A stretch of DNA of 64,000 nucleotides, from positions 1,240,001 through 1,304,000 of the forward strand of contig NZ_CP080269.1 of NCBI RefSeq assembly GCF_019431355.1, read 5' to 3'. Shown here in pieces: positions 43,707-52,578 of this stretch. This DNA comes from Paenibacillus sp. R14(2021) (GTDB taxonomy: Bacteria; Bacillota; Bacilli; Paenibacillales; Paenibacillaceae). Below the pieces are notes generated by a model that worked only from the letters and a program-made list of their open reading frames with translations, made no database searches and had not been told where the DNA came from. Positions within the stretch are counted from its first letter, which is position 1. The number at the start of each line of letters is the position of its first letter. A program made the translations under genes and the position numbers.

Positions 43707-43885
43707 TCAAGGGGCCAAAAATGAGATAATCCTCATCTATTTCTAAGAAATGCTAATGGAGGCTTGAAACGAAAGGGTTTCCTTCCACATTAGTAATTAG
43801 TGGTAGAGTTTGATGTGCTATAGTTGTTCCAGACGAGAACGACCCCAGCCTGTATCAGACTCATACACACTAGGAGGAACTCATC

Positions 43886-44386
43886 ATGACTCTCAACACT
43901 GTAAACCTCAAGAAGAAATTAATCGGACTTACGCTCAGCTTATCTATCGCGTTAACTGGTGCAGCTACGATTACGCCGCACACGACACATGCCGCTTCCA
44001 CGACTACGATTGCGAATAAAGTAGCAGCAACTGGCAAGCACTATCTGGGCACGCCGTACAAATTCGGCGCAAAATCCGGAATCACGAGCGTCTTCGACTG
44101 CTCATCCTTTACGCAGTACATATTCAAGAAACACGGAATCAAAATTCCCCGCTCATCCAAAGAGCAGTCCAAAGCCGGCGTGTACGTATCCAGAAAAAAT
44201 TTGAAGCCCGGCGATCTCATCTTCTCCGACACGAACCGTGACGGCGTCATTAACCACGTCAGCTTATATATCGGCAACGGGAAGCTGCTGCATACGTACC
44301 GCGTAGGCGTAGGCGTTACGATCTCCACCTTCAAAGGCAGCATCTGGGATCACACCTACAAAACCGCCCGCCGAGTCATTCGATAA
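43886..44386 (+). CDS. Secreted NlpC/P60 peptidase (second copy)
   Basis: A 166-residue minimal NlpC/P60 peptidase, paralogue of the gene at 10242-10727. Signal peptide at about 1-38 (LTLSLSIALTGAATITPH, cleavage near THA-AS). The catalytic Cys is in FDCSSFTQYIFKKHG near residue 74 and the His in INHVSLYIGNGKLLH near 128. Both copies share the layout TPY-x-(F/Y)-GA, DCSSFTQYIF and a C-terminal TARRVI end. AGGAGGA stands 7 bases before the ATG. Monocistronic, ended by a strong terminator. Confidence 0.9.
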   Translation: MTLNTVNLKKKLIGLTLSLSIALTGAATITPHTTHAASTTTIANKVAATGKHYLGTPYKFGAKSGITSVFDCSSFTQYIFKKHGIKIPRSSKEQSKAGVYVSRKNLKPGDLIFSDTNRDGVINHVSLYIGNGKLLHTYRVGVGVTISTFKGSIWDHTYKTARRVIR

Positions 44387-44393
44387 AACATCC

Positions 44394-44425
44394 GCACAGC
44401 GTCCTAACGGGCGCTGTGCTTTTTT
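44394..44425 (+). terminator. Terminator of second NlpC/P60 gene
   Basis: Perfect 8-base stem GCACAGCG / CGCTGTGC with T6. The T-run touches the next remnant. Confidence 0.9.
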
Positions 44426-44427
44426 GA

Positions 44428-44814
44428 TGGGATGGGCAAGCGTATATACCTCAGCTTGCCGTCGCTGGCGAATCATTCGACGTCATCGTGCGCGTTACCA
44501 ATATCGGCAATGCTCCGGCATATGTCACGCTCTTCGGCCTGGTTCAAGACGAGACGACACTTGATATCCAGAGCATCCGTATCAACGGAAGACCCGTGAC
44601 TTATCGCCCCGGCGAAGGATTATACCTCGGCCTGCTGCGGCCCAGTGAAACGGTCGAGGTGACTTACCGGCTGCGCGTGTCGGACCACCCGCTGCAGAAC
44701 CGGATTCGCTTCCGTATACGTGCCGTCTATACGTACGGCGTTGATCAACAGACGAGTTCGAATTCGGCCTTCTCCAATGAAGCAGCGGTATGGATCGAAT
44801 CCGATGATGAATAA
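44428..44814 (+). pseudogene. Tail of an Ig/DUF11-like exported protein
   Basis: An open frame without a good start codon; it begins right after a TGA in the terminator of the previous gene. It reads WDGQAYIPQLAVAGESFDVI, then VRVTNIGNAPAYVTLFGLVQ, and ends in AFSNEAAVWIESDDE. This is one beta-sandwich domain like the conserved-repeat/DUF11 domains of surface proteins (VTNxGNxxA). The only possible start (GTG at 44488) lacks a ribosome site and would cut the domain. The most likely reading is the 3' end of a larger surface protein gene whose 5' part was deleted. Confidence 0.55.
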
Positions 44815-44841
44815 CGCAGGGCAGCTCTCGCGCCTGAATAC

Positions 44842-44886
44842 AAAAAGACGCTGAGACTCCTCGAAGGAGAAACTCAGCGTCTTTCT
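44842..44886. terminator. Bidirectional terminator
   Basis: Stem AAAGACGCTGAG / CTCAGCGTCTTT with an inner CTCCT/AGGAG stem. Confidence 0.8.
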
Positions 44887-44897
44887 TGCTGCCCAGA

Positions 44898-45896
44898 TTA
44901 TGCCCGGTATACATAAGGATCCTTGGGCTTCGCGATAGCTGCCCACGATTGAACTTCAAGGACCGGCAGATTCTGTTTGAACGGCTGATAGAATTCCCAG
45001 TTCAGCTTGCCGGACACATGCACCCATTGATCGTCCTGAAGCGGCGTCGCCTTCGAGAAATCGACCAGCATCCCGAAAACGCCGGAGTCCGCGACGCAGT
45101 GGATAAATCCGAAGCGGAACACAAAATAATGATTGCCCTCCACCTGCTCCCCTTTATAGATGAAGCCGTCGAAGCTGACCGTTCGTCCGATGAAAGCATC
45201 GGGGAAGTTATAGAGCGATTCCAGGCCTCTTAAGTAATTAACGTCGGTCAAATTCACGTCCTTCATAGCCAGAAATTCGTTAAGCTCCGTCTTGGACACC
45301 TTGGCGTAGCCCTGTTTCCCGTAGAATACACTCGTATCCGGCTTCAGAAACTGGTGGAACCCGGGATTGTCCGGCGATACGTTGAAATCCGGGAACGAGA
45401 ACCCTTTGGCCTTCACGAAGCTGGAATCAAGCGTCTGCACGGGCAGGAAGAAGCCGGTCACAAGCGGGAAAATAAGAATGGCGTATCCGACATACCGCTT
45501 CCATCTGATCGGCTGCTCGTGCGAGTGCCCGAGGTGATCGTGGTTGTGGCTGTGATCGTGGTGGTGATGGTGATCGTGACCATGATGGTGATTATGGCCG
45601 AGATTGTGATCGTGAGCTTCTACATCATGTCGCCCATGCCGCCCATCCGATTCATGATGCCCATGAAGGGCCGCCTGTTCTCCTGCGGCTGCCAATGCGG
45701 CCGCTTTCCGCTTATTGGCCTCCTGCTCCTTCACGTACAGCCGAACGAATTCGAACACGAACAGCACGCCAAGCAGCACAATAGCACTTTGAGACAAATA
45801 CGCGTATTTTGTGTTGATATACTTGTTCAAATTACCATTCATGTTCATCATGAGGAACAGGCACGCGAACCCCGCCAGCAGATAAAGTCGAATCAT
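44898..45896 (-). CDS. TIGR03943-family permease partner, His-rich loop
   Basis: A 332-residue membrane protein of the TIGR03943 (YcgQ) family, always encoded with a PF03773 permease. Helices at about 2-18, 33-52 and 135-152. Between the second and third helix lies a strongly His/Asp-rich segment (about residues 78-128, with more than twenty His), a likely metal-binding loop. The C-terminal soluble domain holds FIGRTVSFDGFIYKGEQ, FVFRFGFIHCVADSG and VHVSGKLNWEF, typical of the family. It overlaps the permease gene by 4 bases. The His-rich loop suggests export or sensing of a divalent metal; the transported substance is not proven. Confidence 0.85.
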   Translation of the reverse strand: MIRLYLLAGFACLFLMMNMNGNLNKYINTKYAYLSQSAIVLLGVLFVFEFVRLYVKEQEANKRKAAALAAAGEQAALHGHHESDGRHGRHDVEAHDHNLGHNHHHGHDHHHHHDHSHNHDHLGHSHEQPIRWKRYVGYAILIFPLVTGFFLPVQTLDSSFVKAKGFSFPDFNVSPDNPGFHQFLKPDTSVFYGKQGYAKVSKTELNEFLAMKDVNLTDVNYLRGLESLYNFPDAFIGRTVSFDGFIYKGEQVEGNHYFVFRFGFIHCVADSGVFGMLVDFSKATPLQDDQWVHVSGKLNWEFYQPFKQNLPVLEVQSWAAIAKPKDPYVYRA

Positions 45897-46807
45897 CCAA
45901 AGAGCCTCCCCACGATCAAGGATACGCCGAGCGTACTGACAGCCACAAGTCCAATCAGTACGAGGACGAAGCGTCCGCGGAACACGCCGAGCAGCATAAG
46001 CGTATTCTTGATATCAACCATTGGACCGAAGACGAGAAAGGCCGAAAGTGCCCCTACGGAGAACGTACTGCGGAAAGAAGAAGCGATAAAGGCATCTGCT
46101 TCCGAGCAGAGGGACATGATAAAAGCAAGACCGATCATCACAAGCGAAGCAGAGACGGGATTGCTTCCGAGCTCCATCAGCGACGAAGTCGGAATAAATG
46201 TCTGCATGGAGGCCGCAATGAATGCCCCCAGCACCAAATATTTGCCGACGGAGAAAAATTCGTCGACCGCATGAAGCATGACGTCGTAAAGCCTGCGTCC
46301 AATCGAAGCCTGCGCAGGCGCAGCAGCAGCGAATTCCGCACCGGCCGCTGTCTCTGCCGCCGCATCCTCCCTCAGACGCATCGGCAGCCTCGGATAGAGG
46401 TACGATAGGACGATTGCGGTCGCGTAGGCGACAATAATCGCAGAACCGCCGCGAATGGCCACCATCCGCCAATCGTTGCCGAAGGCGATATACGTGGCGA
46501 ACAGCACTACGGGGTTAATGATCGGGCCCGTCAGCATGAACGCAATGCCGGCGTGAAGCGGTACCCCTTTGCGCAGCAGCCGTCTCGTGATCGGCACAAT
46601 GCCGCATTCGCACGCGGGAAAGAACAAGCCGACGCCGCAGCCAAGCAGTGAGGCCATATACCGGTTGCCGGGCAGCACGCGTGCAATCCAGCGTTCCGAC
46701 AAGAAGGTTTGAATAAGTCCGGAAATAATAACGCCGAGCAAAATGAACGGAATCGCTTCCATGATCATGCTTAGGAAGATCGTATTCAGTTGAAGAAATG
46801 TGACCAC
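45893..46807 (-). CDS. PF03773 permease (YcgR/ArsP-like)
   Basis: A 304-residue permease with about eight helices. The family motifs are clear: VLPGNRYMASLLGCGVGLFF followed by PACECGIVPITRRLLRKGVP in the first half, and SLCSEADAFIASSF in the second; the two Cys of PACECG are conserved. The middle has a long Ala/Glu cytosolic loop (AAAETAAGAEFAAAAPAQAS). The start is GTG at 46807 with GGAGG 6 bases upstream. It is co-translated with the His-rich TIGR03943 partner and probably exports a metal or metalloid species. Confidence 0.87.
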   Translation of the reverse strand: MVTFLQLNTIFLSMIMEAIPFILLGVIISGLIQTFLSERWIARVLPGNRYMASLLGCGVGLFFPACECGIVPITRRLLRKGVPLHAGIAFMLTGPIINPVVLFATYIAFGNDWRMVAIRGGSAIIVAYATAIVLSYLYPRLPMRLREDAAAETAAGAEFAAAAPAQASIGRRLYDVMLHAVDEFFSVGKYLVLGAFIAASMQTFIPTSSLMELGSNPVSASLVMIGLAFIMSLCSEADAFIASSFRSTFSVGALSAFLVFGPMVDIKNTLMLLGVFRGRFVLVLIGLVAVSTLGVSLIVGRLFG

Positions 46808-46981
46808 AGGTTACCTCCATCATAAGGGAAATCGCAAACCTTCTTCCCTATTATCTATGAATCGGCTGCCGAAATCCAATCTGCCGTATGCGAGAAATGG
46901 CAAAAAGATTTTGCGGCGAGACAGCATGCGAGGTAATCTGTTAGAATGGAGTGCGATACATCAGCAGTGGAGGTTTCTCAA

Positions 46982-47815
46982 TTGGACTATATTATATTAG
47001 ATATCGAATTTAACGGTCGGAAATTCGCCAGCGATTTGCCGATGGAAGTCATTGAAATCGGAGCCGTTAGACTGGATGCGTCACTGAAGCCTGTCAACCA
47101 ATTTACGGCGCTCGTCAAGCCGGTTTATTTTGCGAAGCTGAATGATTTCATTCAGAAGAAAACCGGCATTCCCCAAGAGGGCATCGATGCCGCGGATGGA
47201 TTCCCGAAGGTGATCCGCGCATTTATGGACTGGCTGGGGCCGCATGAGGAGCTCCTGGTCGTCACTTGGGGCGGCGAGGACATGAAACGGATCGTGTTCG
47301 ACACGCGGATGCATGGCATGGACGATGCCTATTGGCTCGCAATCCAATATTATGATTTGCTGAAAGGCTATATCCGGTACAAGGGCGTGACGAATGACGT
47401 TAGCGTCGAGACTGCGCTTACGGAGCTCGGGCTTGGAGGAGAGGATAATCAAGCTCACCGGGCACTGGAAGACGCACGAATGACATCAGACATCTTTCGC
47501 GCCGTATTCGGCAGCTTGGACTTCGAACGCATCCAGCAATTCAAGGATGTCTATTCCAATTCCAAGGAGCGCAAGCTGGTCAAGAATGCGATTCGCATCC
47601 TAGCCGCCCAGAAGGTGAAGGCGACATGGCCGCTGATCGTAGAGCATGTGCTGACAGGCAAAATCGCCACCGACGACCCGCGCAAAATGGCTGAGCTCGA
47701 GGAAGTATTTGTGGCTGAAATGGCCAAACCGCAGCGCAAGGTCCGCCCTGCCGCCGAACCGCCTGCAGCAAAGCCGTCCGATGCAGAGCCGTCTCCAACC
47801 GAGCCTTCTGCTTAA
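46982..47815 (+). CDS. DEDDh 3'-5' exonuclease (KapD-like)
   Basis: A 277-residue protein with an RNase T/DnaQ-type exonuclease domain (about 1-180). Acidic motif I is YIILDIEFNG, with the Glu of VIEIGAVRLD next to it; ExoII is in VVTWGGEDMKRI; ExoIII is QAHRALEDARMT with the His and Asp of the DEDDh type. The order and sequence are closest to KapD, an inhibitor of the sporulation kinase pathway in B. subtilis. A Pro/Ala/Ser-rich tail of about 40 residues is added. The start is TTG at 46982, with GGAGG 8 bases upstream and no suitable ATG. Monocistronic. Confidence 0.8.
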   Translation: MDYIILDIEFNGRKFASDLPMEVIEIGAVRLDASLKPVNQFTALVKPVYFAKLNDFIQKKTGIPQEGIDAADGFPKVIRAFMDWLGPHEELLVVTWGGEDMKRIVFDTRMHGMDDAYWLAIQYYDLLKGYIRYKGVTNDVSVETALTELGLGGEDNQAHRALEDARMTSDIFRAVFGSLDFERIQQFKDVYSNSKERKLVKNAIRILAAQKVKATWPLIVEHVLTGKIATDDPRKMAELEEVFVAEMAKPQRKVRPAAEPPAAKPSDAEPSPTEPSA

Positions 47816-47864
47816 TAATCGGACGAACACTTATCCCCTGCATCATGTAAATACTGCAATTAAA

Positions 47865-47895
47865 CAGGACCGCAGCCAATTGGCTGCGGTCCTGC
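47865..47895. terminator. Terminator after exonuclease gene
   Basis: Perfect palindrome AGGACCGCAGCCAA / TTGGCTGCGGTCCT; no loop-free T-run on either side, so moderate strength. Confidence 0.6.
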
Positions 47896-47905
47896 TTCTA
47901 TCGGA

Positions 47906-48098
47906 CTATAGCTTCAGAAAATAGGATTGAAACTCCTCATCCAAGCAGTACCCATTCCGTTCGTACAGCCGCTGCGCCTGAAGATTGTCCCTCGCCGTGG
48001 AAAGCGCAATGCCCTTGGCGCTAGTAAGCTGACCAAACTTCTTCACCGCATCTAGAAGCAGTTGGCCGGCTCCTGCTCTGCGATGTGAATCCACCCCC
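47906..48098 (-). pseudogene. GNAT acetyltransferase, 3'-end remnant
   Basis: The last 64 codons read GVDSHRRAGAGQLLLDAVKK, then ALSTARDNLQAQRLYERNGY and a short tail. This is motif A (R-R-x-G-x-G) and motif B of a GNAT N-acetyltransferase. The N-terminal half is missing: upstream in the same frame the DNA belongs to the end of chrA, which stops only 4 bases before. No start codon or ribosome site exists for the remnant. If chrA transcripts run through, no stable protein is expected. Confidence 0.7.
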
Positions 48099-48101
48099 CT
48101 C

Positions 48102-49289
48102 CTAAATCCATAGCAGCAGCATGCCGCCAAGCGCTCCGGCACCGGCAGCCGCCCACGGCGGAACCTTCCACACGACCAGCATGATAAACAAGACCGCCGC
48201 CAGCGCAAAATCCTTCGGCGCATGTACGGCGCTGACCCAGATCGGGTTATAGAGCGCGGCCAGAAGCAGACCAACGACGGCAGCATTGACGCCTTTCATA
48301 ATGCCCTGGATGCCGGCTCTTCCGCGAAGCTCGTTCCAGAACGGCAGCGCACCTGCAATAAGCAGGAAGGCCGGGAGGAAGATGGCAGCAGTCGCCGTTA
48401 TCGCACCTGGTAGTCCCTCTGAGATCATGCCGAGATAAGAGGCAAATGTAAACAGCGGGCCGGGAACAGCCTGTGCTGCTCCATATCCAGCCAAAAAGTC
48501 CGTTTGGCTGACCCAATTGGACTGAACGACTTCATGCTGCAGCAGCGGCAGCACGACATGACCTCCGCCGAAGACGAGCGAGCCTGTCCGGTAGAAGCTG
48601 TCGAACAGATCGAAGAGATGGGCATCCACCACGCCGCGCAGCAGCGGCAGCACGATCAGCAGCAGCACGAACAGAGATATCAGAAGCACGCCAGCCTTCC
48701 GATTCAGCTTGATGCCAGGCGATGGCTCAGCGGCTGCAGGCTGGTCTCGATAGCGCAGCCAGCCGGCTAAGCCAGAGACAGCGATCAACACGATCTGGCT
48801 AACCGGACTCTGCCAGAGCAGAGCCGTACCAGCCGTTAGAACTGCTATCGTCGCAAGCGTCTTCGTATGGGCGAGCTTCTGCCCCATCATTAGGACCGCC
48901 TGCGCTACGATCGCAACGGCCGTGAGCTTCAAACCATGGATCCAGGCCGAATCACCCATATCTCTGCCATGCATCAAGAGAGCGAATAAGATTAATAGAA
49001 TGGCAGAAGGCAGCGTGAAGCCAAGCCATGCCGCGATGGCACCGGGAATCCCGGCGCGCATCATGCCGATTCCCATACCCGCCTGACTGCTTGCCGGACC
49101 AGGGAGGAATTGGCATAATGCCACGAGATCGCCATAGCTCTGCTCCGAAATCCATTTTCTTTTCACCACATATTCGTTATGGAAATAACCCAAATGCGCC
49201 GCGGGTCCCCCAAACGAAGTGAGTCCCAAATACGCGGAAACCATGCCGATTTCCAAACAAGCATATAAACGGGCGGTCAACTGATTCAT
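48102..49289 (-). CDS. chrA: Chromate transporter, two-domain
   Basis: A 395-residue CHR-family transporter with two homologous halves (about 15-190 and 210-395). Each half has the family motifs: SFGGPAAHLGYFHNEYV with CQFLPGPASSQ in the first, VFGGGHVVLPLLQHEVV with GAAQAVPGPLFTFASYLG in the second. It has about 12 helices. Full-length ChrA exports chromate and is often present without chromium-resistance neighbours, as here. GGAG lies 12 bases before the ATG. Its stop is followed directly by a GNAT remnant, so the terminator of the original operon may be lost. Confidence 0.9.
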   Translation of the reverse strand: MNQLTARLYACLEIGMVSAYLGLTSFGGPAAHLGYFHNEYVVKRKWISEQSYGDLVALCQFLPGPASSQAGMGIGMMRAGIPGAIAAWLGFTLPSAILLILFALLMHGRDMGDSAWIHGLKLTAVAIVAQAVLMMGQKLAHTKTLATIAVLTAGTALLWQSPVSQIVLIAVSGLAGWLRYRDQPAAAEPSPGIKLNRKAGVLLISLFVLLLIVLPLLRGVVDAHLFDLFDSFYRTGSLVFGGGHVVLPLLQHEVVQSNWVSQTDFLAGYGAAQAVPGPLFTFASYLGMISEGLPGAITATAAIFLPAFLLIAGALPFWNELRGRAGIQGIMKGVNAAVVGLLLAALYNPIWVSAVHAPKDFALAAVLFIMLVVWKVPPWAAAGAGALGGMLLLWI

Positions 49290-49332
49290 GACTAGCAGAT
49301 GCTCCTTGGATTATTGCGACGTATACCTATCG

Positions 49333-50052
49333 CTACATCATGCCTCTTGCCGAGAAGCTTAGTTCACGGACGACATGATCCCAGATCTTGTCGATGATGA
49401 GCACCAGATTGGGTCCTCGCTCAGGATGGACGTAAGGCTGTTCCTTGCGAAAATAATGCTGATGTCCGCCAAGCGTCAAAATCGGAAGGATATGGTTCGG
49501 AGCATATTTTACACGATTCCAGTAGGGGATGCCATACCTGCTTTGACTGAAGCCGCCCCAGCTCCCCAGCCGCGTAATAAAATCAGCGCATTCGCCATTC
49601 TCGGTCACTGCCACCATATAGTGCACCTTATCCGCATCGTCCTTATGAATCGGCATTTTCGGCGAACCCACTTGTACGACGCGCCAGTCCGGAATGACGC
49701 CCTCTCTGCTAAGCATAACAGCCGCTCGGTAGGCCGCAACGCCTCCTCCGCTGTGGCCGATAAACAGGACGGGCCTGCCTGCCGACAGCTGACGAACCTG
49801 CTCCGCGACCGACTTCGCGCCGGACTGCACCGCTCTGCGGAATCGGGATAGATCCTTTCGCACGCGCAGGAGCTGACGGTAGAAATTTTGCGTGTGATCG
49901 CCGTAGGGGAACAATTCCCGGATACGGATCATTTTGCCTGATTCAGAATAACGTCGATTCAATTCTTTCATGCACTCCGCAAAAATCGTTCTTTTCGAGC
50001 CCACGCCGGCCAATAAGTAAATATCCCAATCCAAGGTAACATCTAATTGCAT
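49333..50052 (-). CDS. Alpha/beta hydrolase, class-3-lipase-like
   Basis: A 239-residue serine hydrolase. The nucleophile elbow is LFIGHSGGGVAAYRA near residue 105 (G-H-S-G-G), followed by VVQVGSPKMPIHKDDADKVH, as in class 3 lipase-like proteins where the Asp of the triad follows the next strand; a candidate catalytic His is in GGHQHYF near residue 205. No signal peptide is visible with the start at 50052 (GGTGGTGA upstream); the longer frame adds 32 residues without hydrophobic core. Substrate unknown. Monocistronic. Confidence 0.72.
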   Translation of the reverse strand: MQLDVTLDWDIYLLAGVGSKRTIFAECMKELNRRYSESGKMIRIRELFPYGDHTQNFYRQLLRVRKDLSRFRRAVQSGAKSVAEQVRQLSAGRPVLFIGHSGGGVAAYRAAVMLSREGVIPDWRVVQVGSPKMPIHKDDADKVHYMVAVTENGECADFITRLGSWGGFSQSRYGIPYWNRVKYAPNHILPILTLGGHQHYFRKEQPYVHPERGPNLVLIIDKIWDHVVRELSFSARGMM

Positions 50053-50307
50053 CCTGTAGTCACCACCCTGTTGTACCGCCGGACGATTCCTTTCCGGCTT
50101 GCTAGCCATTAGTATGCAGCGGTGAATGCGGTGCCATTCACCGCGCAAACGGTTACTTCAGTATATTCCGAAACTATTTATGGCGTTTCTGTATTTTGCT
50201 CATAACGAGAATTACGGCGAACGACTCGGAGCCTCTTTACGTCATCCGTCTGCGTCACAGCACAAAGCAGGGTTGCAGCGCTTCATCCACTTGATTCACC
50301 ATTTGAA

Positions 50308-52119
50308 TTAAGGCTGCAGAAGCTGTTTCTTCCTGGCAGCCTGCTGCTTGAATGCCTCGTCGAGCTCCGCATACTGGTTATCCGTCGGCTTCAGCTTGCT
50401 GAGCTCGCCAAGTAAATACGTCATCTGATTCATCACAATCAGCAGCTCTTCTTCCCGCTGCTGCTGCTCCAGCAGGTTGCGGCGCTTCTCTGACGCATCG
50501 TCCATCTGACGCGTCTTTCCAGCACTATTCGCCGCTTCCCCCCTTGCCCGTTCTCGATAATCCTTATATCCGCTTTCCAACCGCCGGATACTTCCTTCCT
50601 CGATAACAAGCAGCTTCGTGCAAATGCTATCGATTAAATAACGGTCATGCGAAACAATGATGAGCGTGCCGTTGTATGCTTGCAGCGTTTGCTCCAGCTG
50701 CTCCCGGCTGGCCAAATCCAGATGGTTGGTCGGCTCATCGAGGATAAGCAAGTCCTGCTCCCGCATCATCAGCTGCGCCAGCTTGATCCGCGTTCGTTCG
50801 CCCAGGCTAAGCTGACGAACCGGCTTCATCAGCATAGCTGCGTGAAAGCCCATATGGGCGAGCATCGTTCGGGCTTTGCCGATATCGCTGCGGATCTCGT
50901 GCGCCTCTTGCAGCAGCTCCAGTACCGTTAATCCTTCATCCAAATCGGAAACATCCTGCGTGAGATATGCCGCCTTGACGGTCGGACTCATCCATAGCTG
51001 CCCGCTATCCACGTCCTGCTGGGCCAGCAGCATGCCGATCAGCGTTGTTTTGCCGGAGCCGTTCGGGCCGATAAGTCCCACCTTCTCGCCTCGACGCAGG
51101 TAGAATGAGCTGTCAGCGATAAGCTGCCGATCGCCGAACGACTTACTGATGCGGGATGCCTCCACAATGCGCCTCCCGCGTTTGCCCGCGTTTTCCCACC
51201 CGAAGGATATCTTCGATTCTTCCTTGGGCTTCTCTACGCCTTCAATCTCAATCTTCTCTAAACGATGAATGCGGGACTTGATTTGTTTGTCCATGCTCTT
51301 GGCCTTGCTGCGATAAAATTCCTTGACGCCCGCGCGCATTTCGGCCATCTTCCCTTTCTTGCCTGCTTCACGATGCGCCTTCTCCGACCAATTCTTCAAG
51401 CGTGCGATCTCCGCCTCGATCTTCTGCTCATATTTCTGCTGTTCCTCGTATTGGTGCTGCTGGCTCAAATAGCGGCGCTCCTTCTCTGCCCGGTAGAACG
51501 CATAGTTACCGGGGAAAGCCGTGGAGACGCCGTCCTGCAATTCAATGATGCGGTCTACGGTCTCATCCAGGAAATAGCGGTCATGCGAGATTAGAATTGT
51601 CGTGCCGCCGAACGACTTCAGTTCATCGACCAGCCAGTCGACGCCCTGAAAATCAAGATGGTTGGTCGGTTCGTCGAGCAGCAGAATGTTGGGCTCAGAC
51701 GTCCAAATATGTGCCAGCGCAAGCTTCGTTTTCTCTCCGCCGCTTAATCCGGACAGCCGGCTGTCATCCCATTCCTTCACCCTTCGCAAGCCGAGATGGC
51801 TGGTAACTTCAAGAAAGTCTCCATTGTCGGGCCTGCCTGATTCTCCTTCGAGCATGCTGCTGAAGGTATGGACCGTATAGGAAGTCGATTGGAGCAAATA
51901 GCCGATGCGCATTCCTTCCATATGACGGATCAGCTGCCCTGCATCCGGCAGGAGCGAACCGAATATCAAATTCGCTAGCGTGCTTTTGCCGGCACCGTTC
52001 ATGCCGACGAGTCCGATTCGTTCCCTTGCTCCAATATCCGCGCTTACCTGCTTCAGCACCTCGGTGTCGCCAAAGCTCTTTCTTAAATTTCGAATCGTTA
52101 ATAAGGTTGTCAAGACCAT
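50308..52119 (-). CDS. ABC-F family ATPase with attenuator-like leader
   Basis: A 603-residue ABC-F protein. Domain 1: Walker A GLVGMNGAGKSTLAN, signature LSGGEKTKL, LLLDEPTNHLD. A long basic linker (about 205-310, with YRAEKERRYLSQQHQYEEQQ and SMDKQIKSRIHRLEKIEIEG). Domain 2: LIGPNGSGKTTLIG, LSLGERTRIKL, LILDEPTNHLD. A coiled-coil C-terminal extension (about 520-600) follows. The long linker and regulated leader resemble antibiotic-resistance ABC-F proteins, which dislodge drugs from the ribosome, but the drug class is unknown. Start options: ATG 52119, GTG 52122 or TTG 52113; GGAG stands 4-10 bases upstream. Confidence 0.85.
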   Translation of the reverse strand: MVLTTLLTIRNLRKSFGDTEVLKQVSADIGARERIGLVGMNGAGKSTLANLIFGSLLPDAGQLIRHMEGMRIGYLLQSTSYTVHTFSSMLEGESGRPDNGDFLEVTSHLGLRRVKEWDDSRLSGLSGGEKTKLALAHIWTSEPNILLLDEPTNHLDFQGVDWLVDELKSFGGTTILISHDRYFLDETVDRIIELQDGVSTAFPGNYAFYRAEKERRYLSQQHQYEEQQKYEQKIEAEIARLKNWSEKAHREAGKKGKMAEMRAGVKEFYRSKAKSMDKQIKSRIHRLEKIEIEGVEKPKEESKISFGWENAGKRGRRIVEASRISKSFGDRQLIADSSFYLRRGEKVGLIGPNGSGKTTLIGMLLAQQDVDSGQLWMSPTVKAAYLTQDVSDLDEGLTVLELLQEAHEIRSDIGKARTMLAHMGFHAAMLMKPVRQLSLGERTRIKLAQLMMREQDLLILDEPTNHLDLASREQLEQTLQAYNGTLIIVSHDRYLIDSICTKLLVIEEGSIRRLESGYKDYRERARGEAANSAGKTRQMDDASEKRRNLLEQQQREEELLIVMNQMTYLLGELSKLKPTDNQYAELDEAFKQQAARKKQLLQP

Positions 52120-52517
52120 CACACTCCATCGTTAAATTCAACAACTGACCGGGGTGATGATGTTCGAATGACGATGCAGAGAAGCGCAAAGCGCAAGGGC
52201 GCATCGGAATGACAAAAAAACCGCAGACATGTGCCTGCGGTTTACGACGTTGCGAAAATGGATCCACGTTGAATAGAGCTGTCTGCACGCAAACAACAGC
52301 CGCCTGTTAAGACGGTGCAGGTTATCGTCGTTACAAACCCGAATTTGGGCATGGAACAGTTGCAGTCATCTCCATTAGACATACGGGGCCAATTCCGCTT
52401 TGCGTAAAAGCAAAGCATCTCTGATCGTCATTATTCGAAAATCATGATCGACAGGGAATTAAGTCCACATGATATCTAAATGGATACCTCCAGTAACGTG
52501 CAAGATGCCTTATTATA
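52120..52517 (-). promoter_or_regulatory. Long leader with attenuator hairpin before ABC-F gene
   Basis: A perfect TATAAT (minus strand, 52517-52512) lies almost 400 bases upstream of the ABC-F start. Between them, on the same strand: a hairpin GCTTTGC / GCAAAGC (about 52400-52420), an imperfect inverted repeat around GGAATTGGCCCC and CATGCCCAAATTCGG, and finally an intrinsic terminator, stem AACCGCAG / CTGCGGTT plus T7 (52214-52242), about 95 bases before the gene. A 36-codon reading frame (ATG at 52352) ends with TAA exactly at the foot of that terminator. This is the layout of attenuated antibiotic-resistance genes. No strong ribosome site for the short frame was found. Confidence 0.5.
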
Positions 52518-52578
52518 CCACGAGGCAAGCCTGTACATGCAAGCCCCTGCTTTAAGATCGCTTCTAAAGGAAGGTGAA

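Noticed and set aside
45525-45640. Repetitive GTGATCG/GTGGTGATGG DNA, first taken for a tandem repeat or small CRISPR
   Set aside because: It is the coding sequence of the His/Asp-rich loop; no regular unit or spacers exist.
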